A DNA stretch of 64,000 bases from JABDMH01 sp964428345 (GCA_964428345.1 CAYRYD010000029.1:8950-72949); one strand, 5' to 3'; shown: positions 51,893-61,956, counted from the first letter of the stretch. A program made the numbers and translations. Notes: generated by a model not told the origin, from the letters alone.

Positions 51893-54419
51893 CTGGTCCT
51901 TTCTGTTTCGTACTGCTTACCGGGATAGCCGGAAGAACCGGGGAAAGCTGATACTCTTCATGTCGTCGATTGTATTGGGGATTGCTGCGCTGGTGGCCAT
52001 CAATTCGTTTAATTACAACCTGGTTGATGACATTGACCGGGAAGCCGCTTCCCTGTTGGGTGCCGATTTAGCGGTGACGGGTAATCGTCCGTTGGGTCCT
52101 GAGTCACAGAAAATGCTCGATTCGCTCGAAACGGAGCCGGCCTCAGAGATCGAAATGCTCTCCATGGCCTATTTTCCTGCAAAAGGCACCTCCCAATTTG
52201 TGCGGATCAAAGCGATTGCAGGTAGTTTCCCATTTTATGGCAAACTCGAGACCGATCCGGAAGAAGCTGGAGCTCTCTATCAAAAGTCCAAATCTGCCCT
52301 GGTAGATGAGACCTTGATGCTCGAACAGAAACTCCAGATTGGTGAATATCTGACCCTTGGAGAAGAGAGGTTTGAAATCACCGGCAGCGTCAAGTCAGCG
52401 CTCGGCAATACCGGCCTGACCTCTTCTTTTGCACCTGCGGTATATATCAGCCAGGACTATATTGCCGGCACCGGCCTCATTCAGCCAGGCAGCCTGGTCA
52501 ATTATGCTTACTATTACAAGGTTACGCCGGATTTTCCGCTGGATGAGTGGAAAGAGGAACGGGTTGATGCCTTTCGAAAAGAAAGTATGCGATTGGAAAC
52601 GATCGCTGACCGGCGTGAGAATGTCGGGGAGGCATTTGAAGGACTTTATAACTTTCTGAACCTGGTGGCTTTGGTTGCCTTGCTACTGGGCTGTATTGGT
52701 GTAGCGAGCAGCGTTTTTATTTATATTAAAAGTAAGGTAACATCGATTGCCATATTCCGGTGCCTCGGTTTAAAGGCCAGGGAAGCATTTCTGATTTATT
52801 TCTTCCAGATTATTTCCATTGGCATCATCAGTGTTTTGACCGGAGCCGCCGCAGGAAGTCTGGTACAGATAATTTTACCCGATATTTTAGCCGACTTTCT
52901 TCCATTTGAAGTTGCATTTCAGATATCCTGGAAAGCCATTGTGGAAGGGGTGTTGATCGGATTGTCAATCACCATGCTTTTTTCATTGATTCCGCTGCTG
53001 GCTATCAGGGACATCAGTCCACTCCGAACCCTGCGAATGGTAGAAGTGCCCCGTCAGCAATGGAAAGATCCCTTGAGCCTGATGATTTTTCTGGCAATTG
53101 GGGTTTCGATCTTTTTGTTTTTATTCAGAATGACCAGTGAATGGAAATTAAGCCTGTACTTTACCGGAGGACTCGTTTTGGCGTTTGGTGCTTTATTTAT
53201 GGTAGCCAGGTCCATTATTTTTCTCATTACCCGGTTTTTCCCAAGGAACTGGAATTTTGAATGGCGGCAAGGTATCTCCAATTTGTACCGGCCCAATAAT
53301 CAAACATCGATTTTATTGGTTTCCATTGGATTGGGTACAGCGGTTTTGACAACGCTATTTATTGTACAGGGTTTTTTATTGAAGAATGTGGCACAAATGG
53401 ATGCGGGTGCCCAGCCCAATATGTTCCTGTTTGGTATAGAATCGGACCAGAAGGACAGCCTGGCCCGGATCGTGGAGGAGCACCAAATGCCTCTGATCCA
53501 GCAATTGCCCATCGTGACCATGCGGCTGGAAGGCTGGAAAGGGCGTACAAAAACCGAATGGCTGGATGACAGCCTGCGGACAGCCCGGGGATGGGCTATC
53601 CACCGGGAATCCAGAGTGACCTATCGTGATTATCTGGATGTAAATGAAGAGGTTGTCAAGGGTGATTTTTCCAAAACCACTCAAAAGGCGGGAGATTCCA
53701 TTTACATATCATTGGCTACCCCTTACGCGGAGGCCATGGACGTGGATGTGGGTGATGAGATGGTCTTTAATGTGCAGGGGGCTCTCATCAAAACCTATGT
53801 CGGCAGCATTCGAAAAATTGATAATGCCAATATGCGGGCCCGGTTTCTTATCCTGTTCCCGCCCGGTGTGCTCGAAAGTGCGCCACAGTTTCATGTATTG
53901 GTGACCAAATCACCGGATTCGAAGACCACGGCGGAACTGCGGAATCTTGTGGTCCGTACTTTTCCCAATGTCTCGGTGATCGACCTCGGTATGGTCCTGG
54001 AAACGATCAGGGAGATCCTGTCCAAAGTGGCTTACATCGTCCAGTTTATGGCTGTCTTCTGTATTTTAACCGGGCTTATTGTCCTGTTGAGTTCCCTGCT
54101 GCTGAGCAAGTATCAGCGGATTAAAGAAAGTGTTTTATTGAGGACGCTGGGCGCCAGTAAAAGGCAGATCATCCGCATTAATCTGGTGGAGTATTTCCTA
54201 TTGGGATCCCTTTCGGCCTTTACGGGTATTGTGATTGCCGTGATCGCCAGCTACCTGATTGCCCATTTCCAGATGGGCCTGGATTTTACGGTAAACTGGT
54301 TGCCTGTTCTGATCATGTTTTTCGGGGTCATTGGATTGACCATTTCCATTGGGCTGTTCAACAGTCGTGAAATTGTTCATAAACCCCCACTGGAAATATT
54401 ACGCAAAGAAGTAGGATAA
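51885..54419 (+). CDS. ABC transporter permease (YbbP/FtsX-like)
   Basis: About 844 residues from the ATG at 51885 (the longer frame from 51798 lies inside the ATPase gene). Two FtsX-like halves are seen: FRTAYRDSRKNRGKLILFMS at the start with several membrane segments near 280-440 and again near 720-830, with large extracytoplasmic domains between. This fits the YbbP arrangement of 10 membrane helices. It partners the ATPase directly upstream. The length (about 840) is near the family's 800. Confidence 0.93.
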   Translation: MNNWSFLFRTAYRDSRKNRGKLILFMSSIVLGIAALVAINSFNYNLVDDIDREAASLLGADLAVTGNRPLGPESQKMLDSLETEPASEIEMLSMAYFPAKGTSQFVRIKAIAGSFPFYGKLETDPEEAGALYQKSKSALVDETLMLEQKLQIGEYLTLGEERFEITGSVKSALGNTGLTSSFAPAVYISQDYIAGTGLIQPGSLVNYAYYYKVTPDFPLDEWKEERVDAFRKESMRLETIADRRENVGEAFEGLYNFLNLVALVALLLGCIGVASSVFIYIKSKVTSIAIFRCLGLKAREAFLIYFFQIISIGIISVLTGAAAGSLVQIILPDILADFLPFEVAFQISWKAIVEGVLIGLSITMLFSLIPLLAIRDISPLRTLRMVEVPRQQWKDPLSLMIFLAIGVSIFLFLFRMTSEWKLSLYFTGGLVLAFGALFMVARSIIFLITRFFPRNWNFEWRQGISNLYRPNNQTSILLVSIGLGTAVLTTLFIVQGFLLKNVAQMDAGAQPNMFLFGIESDQKDSLARIVEEHQMPLIQQLPIVTMRLEGWKGRTKTEWLDDSLRTARGWAIHRESRVTYRDYLDVNEEVVKGDFSKTTQKAGDSIYISLATPYAEAMDVDVGDEMVFNVQGALIKTYVGSIRKIDNANMRARFLILFPPGVLESAPQFHVLVTKSPDSKTTAELRNLVVRTFPNVSVIDLGMVLETIREILSKVAYIVQFMAVFCILTGLIVLLSSLLLSKYQRIKESVLLRTLGASKRQIIRINLVEYFLLGSLSAFTGIVIAVIASYLIAHFQMGLDFTVNWLPVLIMFFGVIGLTISIGLFNSREIVHKPPLEILRKEVG

Positions 54420-54466
54420 GGATATTGGTCTAAAAGTTGGAGACTGAGTCGGCATGGGTAAAAGAC

Positions 54467-55177
54467 TTATTCATCTTCCTTCTCCTCATCTGCATCCAAT
54501 TGATCCGATGGATCTTCCTTTTTTTTCTTCTTTTTCGTTTTTTTATTGGGATATACGCTGAAGAAAGTCTTACTCGCCTGCTTCAATAATCCTTTCGATA
54601 CGTCATATACCGCTTCGGAATTGGAAGGTTTTTCATCTTTATGGCGCCAGTATATCTGTCCGTAGCGGCTCCGCAGGGACAAGGAAATACTGACATTGGA
54701 TTCAGTGCCTAATGTCCCGTTCATGAGACCGGCCATCAAAACATTACTGGGTGCCAGTTGATCCACACTGGTTGTGATGATACCATCGACCCCAAGCCAC
54801 TCAGCTATTTCCCGAACGCTGAGCTCGATCTTTGCTGCACTCAACTCCTCGAGTTCCTTAAGCCGCTCATTGGTTTCATGTAGATCAAGGAGAAATGACC
54901 GTTCCAGTTCATACCGGTTCATGTCACGCAGAAAATAACGGTAAAGGTCACGCTGCAAAATAAAGCCCTCCCGCTCAATGCCCAGTTGTTGACTCTCGGA
55001 GCGGTCTTCCACTTCATGCAATCGCCCCAAATGGATAACTTCAACCGGTAGAATAGCCACGGAACGCATTTCAAGAATCTTCTTTTTGTCCCGGCTCACT
55101 GTATTGGATAATGAACATCCGAGGTTTAGGATCGTCAGCGCAATCCATAATCCGGTATAATAGTAGGGCACTTTCAT
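54467..55177 (-). CDS. Lipoprotein with charged tail, unknown function
   Basis: A 236-residue protein with lipobox LNLGC (Cys21). The middle (LEMRSVAILPVEVIHLGRLH, then LEELSAAKIELSVREIAEWL) resembles CsgG-like or GNA1162-type outer-membrane lipoproteins that form an alpha/beta fold, as in IAEWLGVDGIITTSVDQLAP. The end is a run of lysines (KKTKKKKKKE) and then acidic residues (DADEEKEDE). No catalytic motif is visible. It lies convergent with the ABC permease. Confidence 0.72.
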   Translation of the reverse strand: MKVPYYYTGLWIALTILNLGCSLSNTVSRDKKKILEMRSVAILPVEVIHLGRLHEVEDRSESQQLGIEREGFILQRDLYRYFLRDMNRYELERSFLLDLHETNERLKELEELSAAKIELSVREIAEWLGVDGIITTSVDQLAPSNVLMAGLMNGTLGTESNVSISLSLRSRYGQIYWRHKDEKPSNSEAVYDVSKGLLKQASKTFFSVYPNKKTKKKKKKEDPSDQLDADEEKEDE

Positions 55178-55402
55178 AGCTATCAGACTCTCTAAAATAC
55201 AATAATCCCTGGGATCTAATGGTAAAAACTATGATGAAATGCATTGAAGAGGCATAATCGGATGCTGGAACGGACAAGAATTGGTAAGCAATGATCATCA
55301 ACGTAAGTTTTGACAATCATTTTGCGAAGAACTGATTCGGTCGGGAGGATAACATGAACCCAAAAATTCCTACTTTTAAGATTCAGGGAAAAAATTAGGT
55401 GA

Positions 55403-57106
55403 ATGGTAAATCTGCCAGGAAAATCAAAACAGGAAAATACCTATGACGCGATCGTGATCGGTTCAGGAATCAGTGGTGGATGGGCAGCTAAGGAATTATG
55501 TGAAAAGGGTTTGAAGACTTTGGTGCTGGAGAGGGGGCGTATGGTCAGACATGGAGATTATCCGACCGCCAACCTGGATCCCTGGGACTTTGATTACCGT
55601 GGTGCATTAATATCTGAAAAACAAAAGCGAAAGGAGAAACAACGCCGGTCTGGTTTTGTGGGAGAAGGTGAAAGCCATTTTTTTGTCGATGATGTCGATC
55701 ATCCTTATCAGGAAACGCGCAGATTTGACTGGATCAGAGGATATCAGGTAGGAGGGAGGTCGTTGATCTGGGGCCGGCATTGCTATCGTTGGAGTGATCT
55801 GGATTTTGAGGCCAATGCCCGGGATGGTATCGCCATTGACTGGCCGATCCGATATCGTGATCTCGCACCGTGGTATTCGTACGTCGAAAAATTCGTGGGC
55901 GTGAGCGGTGAGAAACTGGGCCTTGATCATTTGCCGGACGGTGAATTTCTGAAACCGATGGAATTGAATTGTCTGGAAATCCATGCCCGGGAACAAATTC
56001 AGTCAAAGTTTACTGACCGGTATCTTACCATTGGCAGAGTAGCACATGTAACCGAGTCCATCAATGGACGAGGTACCTGCCAGTATCGTAATCGTTGTTC
56101 ACGCGGTTGTCCTTACGGTGCCTATTTCAGCAGCAACGCAGTGACCATTCCTGCTGCCGAAAAAACGGGTAATCTGACGATCAGACCGCATTCCATTGTT
56201 CGGGAAATTGTATACGATGAGGCCACTCAGCGGGCAACAGGAGTACGCATCATCGATGAAATTACGCGGGAGGAGACCGAGTATTTTTCCACCATTATTT
56301 TCTGTAATGCTTCAGCCATGGGCTCCACCGCCATCCTCCTTCAAAGTAAATCGGCCCGGTTTCCCAATGGTCTTGGAAATGACAGTGGCGAATTGGGTCA
56401 TAATATTATGGACCATCATTATTTTGCGGGTGCAATGGGGAAGCATGAAGGTTTTAAGGATAAGTATTATAGTGGCCGGAGACCTACGGGCCTCTATATT
56501 CCCCGGTTTCGCAACATCAATGAACGCACCACGACCACGGCTTTTTTACGGGGCTATGGGTATCAGGGAGGTGCGGGCAGGGATGGCTGGAATGCCGGAA
56601 TAAACCAGGCAGACTTTGGAGGAGATTTTAAGGACCGGTTGATGGAACCGGGCGATTGGCATATGTTTCTCAATGGGTTTGGTGAAGTTTTACCATCGCA
56701 CCAAAATAAAGTGACACTCGACGAAGATCATACCGATCAGTGGGGTTTGCCGACCCTGGTCTTTGATGCAGATTTTGGTGAAAATGAACTGACAATGAGG
56801 AAGTATATGCAGCAGGATGCGGCTGAAATGCTGGAATCTGCCAGCTTGAAGGATATTGTCACTTTTGATGAGATTGGCGGTATGGGGAAAGGAGTACATG
56901 AAATGGGTACTGCCCGGATGGGGCATGACCCCAAAACGTCGGTACTCAATAAATACAACCAGATGCACAGCGTCAGCAATGTTTTTGTGACCGATGGGGC
57001 GTGTATGACTTCCTCTGCCTGTGTCAATCCTTCGATTACCTACATGGCCCTGACTGCCCGGGCAGTTGATTATGCCGTCAGTGAACTCAACAAACAGAAT
57101 ATTTGA
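55403..57106 (+). CDS. GMC-family oxidoreductase
   Basis: A 567-residue FAD enzyme. The Rossmann motif AIVIGSGISGGWAAKEL is at about 13-29; ESHFFVDDVDHPYQETRRFD and YQVGGRSLIWGRHCYRW come next, and the C-terminal MGTARMGHDPKTSVL and VTDGACMTSSACVNPSITYM carry the catalytic His/Asn region. It is the large subunit type of a glucose/gluconate or glycoside 2-dehydrogenase. It is followed after 14 bases by the small subunit gene, so they are one operon. No cytochrome subunit is adjacent. No obvious signal peptide is visible; partner-borne export is possible. Confidence 0.93.
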   Translation: MVNLPGKSKQENTYDAIVIGSGISGGWAAKELCEKGLKTLVLERGRMVRHGDYPTANLDPWDFDYRGALISEKQKRKEKQRRSGFVGEGESHFFVDDVDHPYQETRRFDWIRGYQVGGRSLIWGRHCYRWSDLDFEANARDGIAIDWPIRYRDLAPWYSYVEKFVGVSGEKLGLDHLPDGEFLKPMELNCLEIHAREQIQSKFTDRYLTIGRVAHVTESINGRGTCQYRNRCSRGCPYGAYFSSNAVTIPAAEKTGNLTIRPHSIVREIVYDEATQRATGVRIIDEITREETEYFSTIIFCNASAMGSTAILLQSKSARFPNGLGNDSGELGHNIMDHHYFAGAMGKHEGFKDKYYSGRRPTGLYIPRFRNINERTTTTAFLRGYGYQGGAGRDGWNAGINQADFGGDFKDRLMEPGDWHMFLNGFGEVLPSHQNKVTLDEDHTDQWGLPTLVFDADFGENELTMRKYMQQDAAEMLESASLKDIVTFDEIGGMGKGVHEMGTARMGHDPKTSVLNKYNQMHSVSNVFVTDGACMTSSACVNPSITYMALTARAVDYAVSELNKQNI

Positions 57107-57120
57107 AAATCGAATAAAAA

Positions 57121-57717
57121 ATGGATCGCAGGGAAATGGTTTACCGGCTGAGTTTGGGATTGGGAGTATCCATATCCGTACCGGCCCTGATACTAAGCAT
57201 GGATTCATGTAAAACAAAAGTTTCAGGCGGTGATATCACGGCAGTCGTTTTCAATCGCACTCAGTTGAATGTGGTGCGGGAGTTGGCGGAATTTATTCTA
57301 CCGGCTACCGATACTCCCGGAGCAGGAGATTTACAACTGCATTTGTTTGCAGACCGGATGATCAATGCGGTTTATGATGATGGTGCCAAAAATTTATTAC
57401 TGGAAGGACTGGAGGAATTCCGTCAGAAATGCAAAGCGAGATATCAAATGGATTTTCCGGATTGTACCGAAGATCAGAAATCCGAATTCATAAAAGAGCA
57501 GGAGAGGATATCACCGCTGGCTCGCCCTCAAATTTGGGGTAATCCGGTTGGCCCTGACACCAGGCCCGATTTTTACCGGCAAATGAAATCGTTGATCCTG
57601 CTTGGTTACTTTACATCCGAAAGAGTCGGTAAAGACCTACTCCATTACGAACCGGTTCCTGGAAAATTTGACGGTTGTACTGACCTGGTCCCGGGTCAGA
57701 AAATAGACGCCCTTTGA
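57121..57717 (+). CDS. Gluconate 2-dehydrogenase subunit 3-like protein
   Basis: A 198-residue protein. The N-terminus MDRREMVYRLSLGLGVSISV is twin-arginine-like, so it may carry the GMC subunit across the membrane. The body (VFNRTQLNVVRELAEFILPA, then LQLHLFADRMINAVYDDGAK) is typical of the gluconate dehydrogenase small subunit family. It lies 14 bases after the GMC gene, matching the usual pair order. The cysteine in SMDSCKTK may be a lipidation site, which is uncertain. Confidence 0.92.
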   Translation: MDRREMVYRLSLGLGVSISVPALILSMDSCKTKVSGGDITAVVFNRTQLNVVRELAEFILPATDTPGAGDLQLHLFADRMINAVYDDGAKNLLLEGLEEFRQKCKARYQMDFPDCTEDQKSEFIKEQERISPLARPQIWGNPVGPDTRPDFYRQMKSLILLGYFTSERVGKDLLHYEPVPGKFDGCTDLVPGQKIDAL

Positions 57718-57766
57718 TGGCTGGACGGTCATTGCGAGTCGAATTTTATGGTAGTCACTCTGTCGG

Positions 57767-59224
57767 ATGTTAGATCGTAAACATTTCCGGAAAGACAGTC
57801 AGCTGGTCGTTCGGTGGATTGATCAGTACCTGCGGGAGATCCGGAAATATCCTGTAAAATCGACGGTCAGACCTGGAGAGATCCGGTCACAAATTCCGGC
57901 GGAGATGCCGGACAAAGGAGAAAGTCTTTCAGCGATCATGAAAGACTTTGAGAAGATTATTTTGCCGGGAATCACCCATTGGCAACATCCCAGTTTTCAT
58001 GCGTATTTCAATGCCAACAGTTCAACGGAAAGCATCCTGGCAGAGATGCTCACCGCTGCTTTGGGAGCGCAGTGTATGATTTGGGAGACATCCCCGGCTG
58101 CTGCCGAATTGGAGGAAAGGATGCTGGAGTGGTTTAAAGCAGCTTTTGGTCTTCCGGAAAAGTGGGAAGGTGTCATTCAGGATACGGCCTCCACCGCTAC
58201 CCTCGTTGCCCTGATCACTGCCCGGGAAGTATGTACCGGCTTTACATCCAATGATGCCGGTGTCCCTGCGGGTCTCCGGATCTATTGCACCGGAGAAACC
58301 CATTCTTCGATCGAAAAAGCAGCCGGAATTGCCGGAATCGGAAGAAATAATGTGGTGAAAGTTGAGACAGATGGTCAGCGAAGGATGAGCCCTAAAGCAC
58401 TTGACAGGGCCATCAGGGAGGATCTGGAACAAGGTAAAAAACCCTGTGCGGTGGTGCTCACCCTGGGTACCACCGGAATCATGGCAATCGATAATCTGGA
58501 TGAGACCGGGTCCATCTGCAAGAAGCATGGTATCTGGCTTCATGTCGATGCAGCATATGCCGGAAGCGCTTTGTTGTTACCGGAGTACCGTTGGATGATT
58601 GACGGCATCGCATATGCCGACAGTTTTGTATTTAATCCTCACAAGTGGCTTTTTACCAATTTCGACTGTACCGCCTATTTTGTAAAGGATGCCGGAACAT
58701 TGATCCGATCTTTTGAGATTTTACCCGAATACCTGAAGACGGGAACCCGGGGCCTTGTCAACGATTACCGGGATTGGGGGATTCAACTGGGAAGAAGATT
58801 CCGGGCATTAAAGTTGTGGTTTGTCTTACGCAGTTATGGACTGCATGGCCTGAGAGAACGACTCCGCCATCACATCCGGTTGACGCAGTATTTCATAAAG
58901 TGGATCGAATCCAATCCACACCTGGAACTGGTGATCCCACCCGTTTTAAATTTCTGTTGTTTCCGCTACCATCCATCCGGAAAGGATCTATCGTTAGACG
59001 TCGTTAACCGGCTGAATGAACAGCTGCTAAACCGCATCAATCAAAGTGGAAGAGCTTACCTTTCCCATACCAGACTGGATCAGAAATATGTGATCAGGGT
59101 CGTGATTGGACAGACTTATGTTGATGAGGAAGATGTCGAACGGCTGATGGATCTGATTGAACAATTAATCAGCGAAACATCTGAGTGGGATGATGCCATA
59201 AAGGACCATTCTGGGCAATCATGA
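57767..59224 (+). CDS. PLP-dependent aromatic amino acid decarboxylase-type protein
   Basis: A 485-residue group II decarboxylase. PLP lysine lies in FNPHKWLFTNFD (about residue 293), with HVDAAYAGSALL and ITHWQHPSFHAYFNANSSTE. The pattern is that of aromatic-L-amino-acid/tyrosine decarboxylases. It is intact, unlike the related gene at 43092. It follows the GMC pair after 49 bases, but a metabolic link is not clear. The substrate (Tyr, Trp, Dopa or other) cannot be read by eye. A terminator hairpin follows. Confidence 0.92.
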   Translation: MLDRKHFRKDSQLVVRWIDQYLREIRKYPVKSTVRPGEIRSQIPAEMPDKGESLSAIMKDFEKIILPGITHWQHPSFHAYFNANSSTESILAEMLTAALGAQCMIWETSPAAAELEERMLEWFKAAFGLPEKWEGVIQDTASTATLVALITAREVCTGFTSNDAGVPAGLRIYCTGETHSSIEKAAGIAGIGRNNVVKVETDGQRRMSPKALDRAIREDLEQGKKPCAVVLTLGTTGIMAIDNLDETGSICKKHGIWLHVDAAYAGSALLLPEYRWMIDGIAYADSFVFNPHKWLFTNFDCTAYFVKDAGTLIRSFEILPEYLKTGTRGLVNDYRDWGIQLGRRFRALKLWFVLRSYGLHGLRERLRHHIRLTQYFIKWIESNPHLELVIPPVLNFCCFRYHPSGKDLSLDVVNRLNEQLLNRINQSGRAYLSHTRLDQKYVIRVVIGQTYVDEEDVERLMDLIEQLISETSEWDDAIKDHSGQS

Positions 59225-59248
59225 TCAGCTGTGGTCCGTAGAAAAAGT

Positions 59249-59274
59249 GAGGTCAGCCAATACCTGGTGACCTC
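59249..59274 (+). terminator. Probable terminator after the decarboxylase gene
   Basis: GAGGTCA and TGACCTC arms with an inner CCA-TGG pair form a hairpin 25 bases after the decarboxylase stop, followed by CTTTAC, a weak T tract. Confidence 0.6.
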
Positions 59275-59317
59275 CTTTACAAACCCCCAATCTATCTCAT
59301 GGATGATCAAACAGCAA

Positions 59318-60142
59318 TCACTCTTTGGTAACTACCGAGGAAATGGATGTCTTATTACTTTCAATAATTATCGAGTAGTCTCCATCATCGAGATCTAGCA
59401 TATTGATTACGTGGGCTGGAGATCCTGCAGGAACAACCAACTTTCTGACGACCTTCCCCTGACAGTTGATCACCTTCACAGTAGCTGGTTTTCCGATAAA
59501 CGGGAAATTAGTAAGCATTACCTCATCTTCAGTAACATGAGGGTAGATCTGAAGGCGGTCGTCAACATCTATTGGCTTTTCTTCAATGACTATTTGGTTG
59601 CCCTTATGATCCGTAACCCTCAACTGATAGTGACAGCCCAATAGATTATCCGGCCGGTCCAGAAATTCGTAAGTATTTGGTTTGGATCCCCCTTTGGAAG
59701 GTAGAATACCAATATCTTCGGGATTCTGTAAATTTTCGCGATACCTGATCACTTCAAAATGATTGACTTTTGAATCGTAGGCAGATCTCCAGATGATTAA
59801 TAACTTATCATCCACTCTAGATACCTGAAATTGATTGTAAAGACTGATCCTTGGGAAGCCCTCAAATTGCAACGAATTCCTGTCATGGGTAATGTTTTGC
59901 CTCTTGACTGGTACTTTGGAATTCCGGCTACTTCCGGGCGTGATCGTTTCGGGGATATACGTTTTATGGTCAGGTAAATTATTTGCAAAAGGTCCCGGCG
60001 GGAATCCCGAAGATTTCATACTGACAAGCTGGTCTTGCGCATATGTGTTTGTACTGTATAATGAAAGGAGAAAGATCCACAAAATCCCGGGAAACCATTT
60101 TATCAACGAAAACACATCCGGATCGGTGGAGGGCTGCTGCAT
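59318..60142 (-). CDS. Secreted protein with T9SS-type C-terminal domain
   Basis: A 274-residue secreted protein of unknown function. A signal peptide (WIFLLSLYSTNTYAQ) ends near residue 36. From about 105 a beta-rich segment (SRVDDKLLIIWRSAYDSKVN, then YQLRVTDHKGNQIVIEE) follows. The last 75 residues resemble a type A T9SS sorting domain: LQIYPHVTEDEVMLTNFPFI, then VKVINCQGKVVRKLVVPAG and LDDGDYSIIIESN. The usual YPNP is YPHV here. It lacks a catalytic domain, so the role may be structural or adhesive. Confidence 0.78.
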   Translation of the reverse strand: MQQPSTDPDVFSLIKWFPGILWIFLLSLYSTNTYAQDQLVSMKSSGFPPGPFANNLPDHKTYIPETITPGSSRNSKVPVKRQNITHDRNSLQFEGFPRISLYNQFQVSRVDDKLLIIWRSAYDSKVNHFEVIRYRENLQNPEDIGILPSKGGSKPNTYEFLDRPDNLLGCHYQLRVTDHKGNQIVIEEKPIDVDDRLQIYPHVTEDEVMLTNFPFIGKPATVKVINCQGKVVRKLVVPAGSPAHVINMLDLDDGDYSIIIESNKTSISSVVTKE

Positions 60143-60405
60143 TCATTGGAAATATCTCTGGAAACAACCCCACGTGCTGAAAGAGGGAAAAGCGAGATGC
60201 CTTGATTCATAATTACTTTTTATGTTGATACCGTAATTACGAATTTGTGTTCTGTACGAGATACTTACAAGAAACAGGCCAGATTTCCGGCTTCGGTCTG
60301 GTTCTGATGAAGATCATGGATCCGGGCAATCAGGATCATACGGTGTAAATCAACCCGGGGCTAATTTTATATAGTATTTTAAACTGGAAAAATGGAGGAT
60401 ATTCA

Positions 60406-60915
60406 ATGTCCAGGGAGAAAGTATTGATTATGGTGATGGGTTTGCCGGGTGTTGGTAAATCGTATTTTGCCAGGGCTCTGGCCGGCCGGATAAATGGTGT
60501 GCATCTCAACAGTGACCTGGTCCGGAAGGAATTATTGAAGGCCCCATCGTATACCCCCCAGGAGAAGGCCAGGGTTTATGACCGTATGTTTGAGCTGGTA
60601 TGTCAGCATCTGGAAGAGGGAAGGGTAGTCGTTGTCGATGCGACCTTTTCAAAGGCAGATAGTCGGAAGCCCTATTTTGAATATATCGGGAACAATCAGG
60701 GAGTTCTCAAAATTATCAGGATCACCGCCGACGAGCTGGTAGTGAAAGAAAGACTGAAAGTCAAGCGGCCGGACAGTGATGCCGATTACGGGGTCTATCA
60801 GAAAATCAAGGCCGAGTTTGAAGAAATGGATCGGCCAGTTCTTTCACTGAGCTCGACCGTTCTGGATATTGAACAGATGATTGATCAGGCCATACAATAT
60901 ATCAGGCAACAATGA
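60406..60915 (+). CDS. P-loop kinase (COG0645-like)
   Basis: A 169-residue P-loop protein with GLPGVGKSYFARALAG (about 12-27). Further motifs are VDATFSKADSRKPYFE and KERLKVKRPDSDADYG. A GGAGG-type ribosome site (GGAGG) precedes the ATG at good spacing. It overlaps the next gene by four bases (ATGA), so they are translated together. Such pairs of P-loop kinase and aminoglycoside-phosphotransferase-like protein are found in many bacteria, but the substrate is unknown. Confidence 0.88.
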   Translation: MSREKVLIMVMGLPGVGKSYFARALAGRINGVHLNSDLVRKELLKAPSYTPQEKARVYDRMFELVCQHLEEGRVVVVDATFSKADSRKPYFEYIGNNQGVLKIIRITADELVVKERLKVKRPDSDADYGVYQKIKAEFEEMDRPVLSLSSTVLDIEQMIDQAIQYIRQQ

Positions 60916-61946
60916 CAGACGGAGATATTAAGAATCTGATTGACAAAGGTATTTTACCGGCAGGTCAGGTCTGTGAAGAATTGATTGAGACCCATATTTC
61001 GTGGGTGATCCTGTGCCGGGATTACGTCTTTAAACTTAAGAAACCTCTCCGGTTTAGCTTTCTGGATTTTTCTACCCTGGAGAAAAGGAAGGAATACTGC
61101 GAGAGAGAACTGTTCTTGAACAGGAGGCTGGCTCCCGGCATTTACCTTGATGTCAAGCCGGTCACCCAGCGGCGACACCAGCTGTCCATTGATGGGGATG
61201 GAGAAATTGTCGATTATGCGCTGGTGATGAAAAGAATGGATAACCGGAGAGAGATGGGTAAACTGCTTGTTCAGGATAAAGTGAAGAAACGGGATATCCG
61301 GGCATTAGCCATTCAGCTGGCTGCCTTTCATGCAGCAACGGAAGTAATACCCGATCGCGTATCACCTCAGGGATTAATGGAAGATTTTTCCGACATTTTG
61401 TCGATTACGGATTTTGTAGAACAGGTGTTAGGGGCCAGCGGAAGGTCTTTGTTGGAAGATATCAATGCCTTTGCCGGACAATTTATCGAAATGCATCACC
61501 AACTCATCAGAGAGCGGTCTTCAGCTGGTTTTGTTCGGGATTGTCATGGTGATTTGCATTCCGGTAATATTTTCTTATTGGATAAGCCGGTCATTTTCGA
61601 CTGTATTGAATTTAATGATCACTTCCGTCAGATTGATATTTTGAACGAACTCGCATTTTTCTGCATGGATCTTGAGTTTTATGGACGAAAGGACCTGTCG
61701 GACTATTTTATTCAGGTTTATTCAGATAAAGTCGGGATTATCGCTTCGGTAGAAGAACAGGACCTCTTTTTATTTTACAAACTTTACCGGGCCAATGTGA
61801 AGACGAAAGTCAATGCCATTAAAGCCATGCAGACCGAAGTCAGACACGATACCAAAGATCGTCTGGATCTTTTTAAGAGATATTTCCTGTTGATGGAATC
61901 ATACTACCGTCAGCTGTCGGGAAGATCTCGCGAAATACAAATCTGA
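60912..61946 (+). CDS. Aminoglycoside phosphotransferase-like kinase (COG2187)
   Basis: A 344-residue kinase-fold protein. HGDLHSGNIFLLDKPVIFDC is the catalytic loop and metal-binding segment; ELFLNRRLAPGIYLDVKPVT and FCMDLEFYGRKDLSDYFI support the COG2187 type. It overlaps the P-loop kinase by four bases. The pair may form a bipartite phosphotransferase, with aminoglycosides unlikely to be the natural substrate. Confidence 0.88.
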   Translation: MTDGDIKNLIDKGILPAGQVCEELIETHISWVILCRDYVFKLKKPLRFSFLDFSTLEKRKEYCERELFLNRRLAPGIYLDVKPVTQRRHQLSIDGDGEIVDYALVMKRMDNRREMGKLLVQDKVKKRDIRALAIQLAAFHAATEVIPDRVSPQGLMEDFSDILSITDFVEQVLGASGRSLLEDINAFAGQFIEMHHQLIRERSSAGFVRDCHGDLHSGNIFLLDKPVIFDCIEFNDHFRQIDILNELAFFCMDLEFYGRKDLSDYFIQVYSDKVGIIASVEEQDLFLFYKLYRANVKTKVNAIKAMQTEVRHDTKDRLDLFKRYFLLMESYYRQLSGRSREIQI

Positions 61947-61956
61947 AAGAAAGTAT

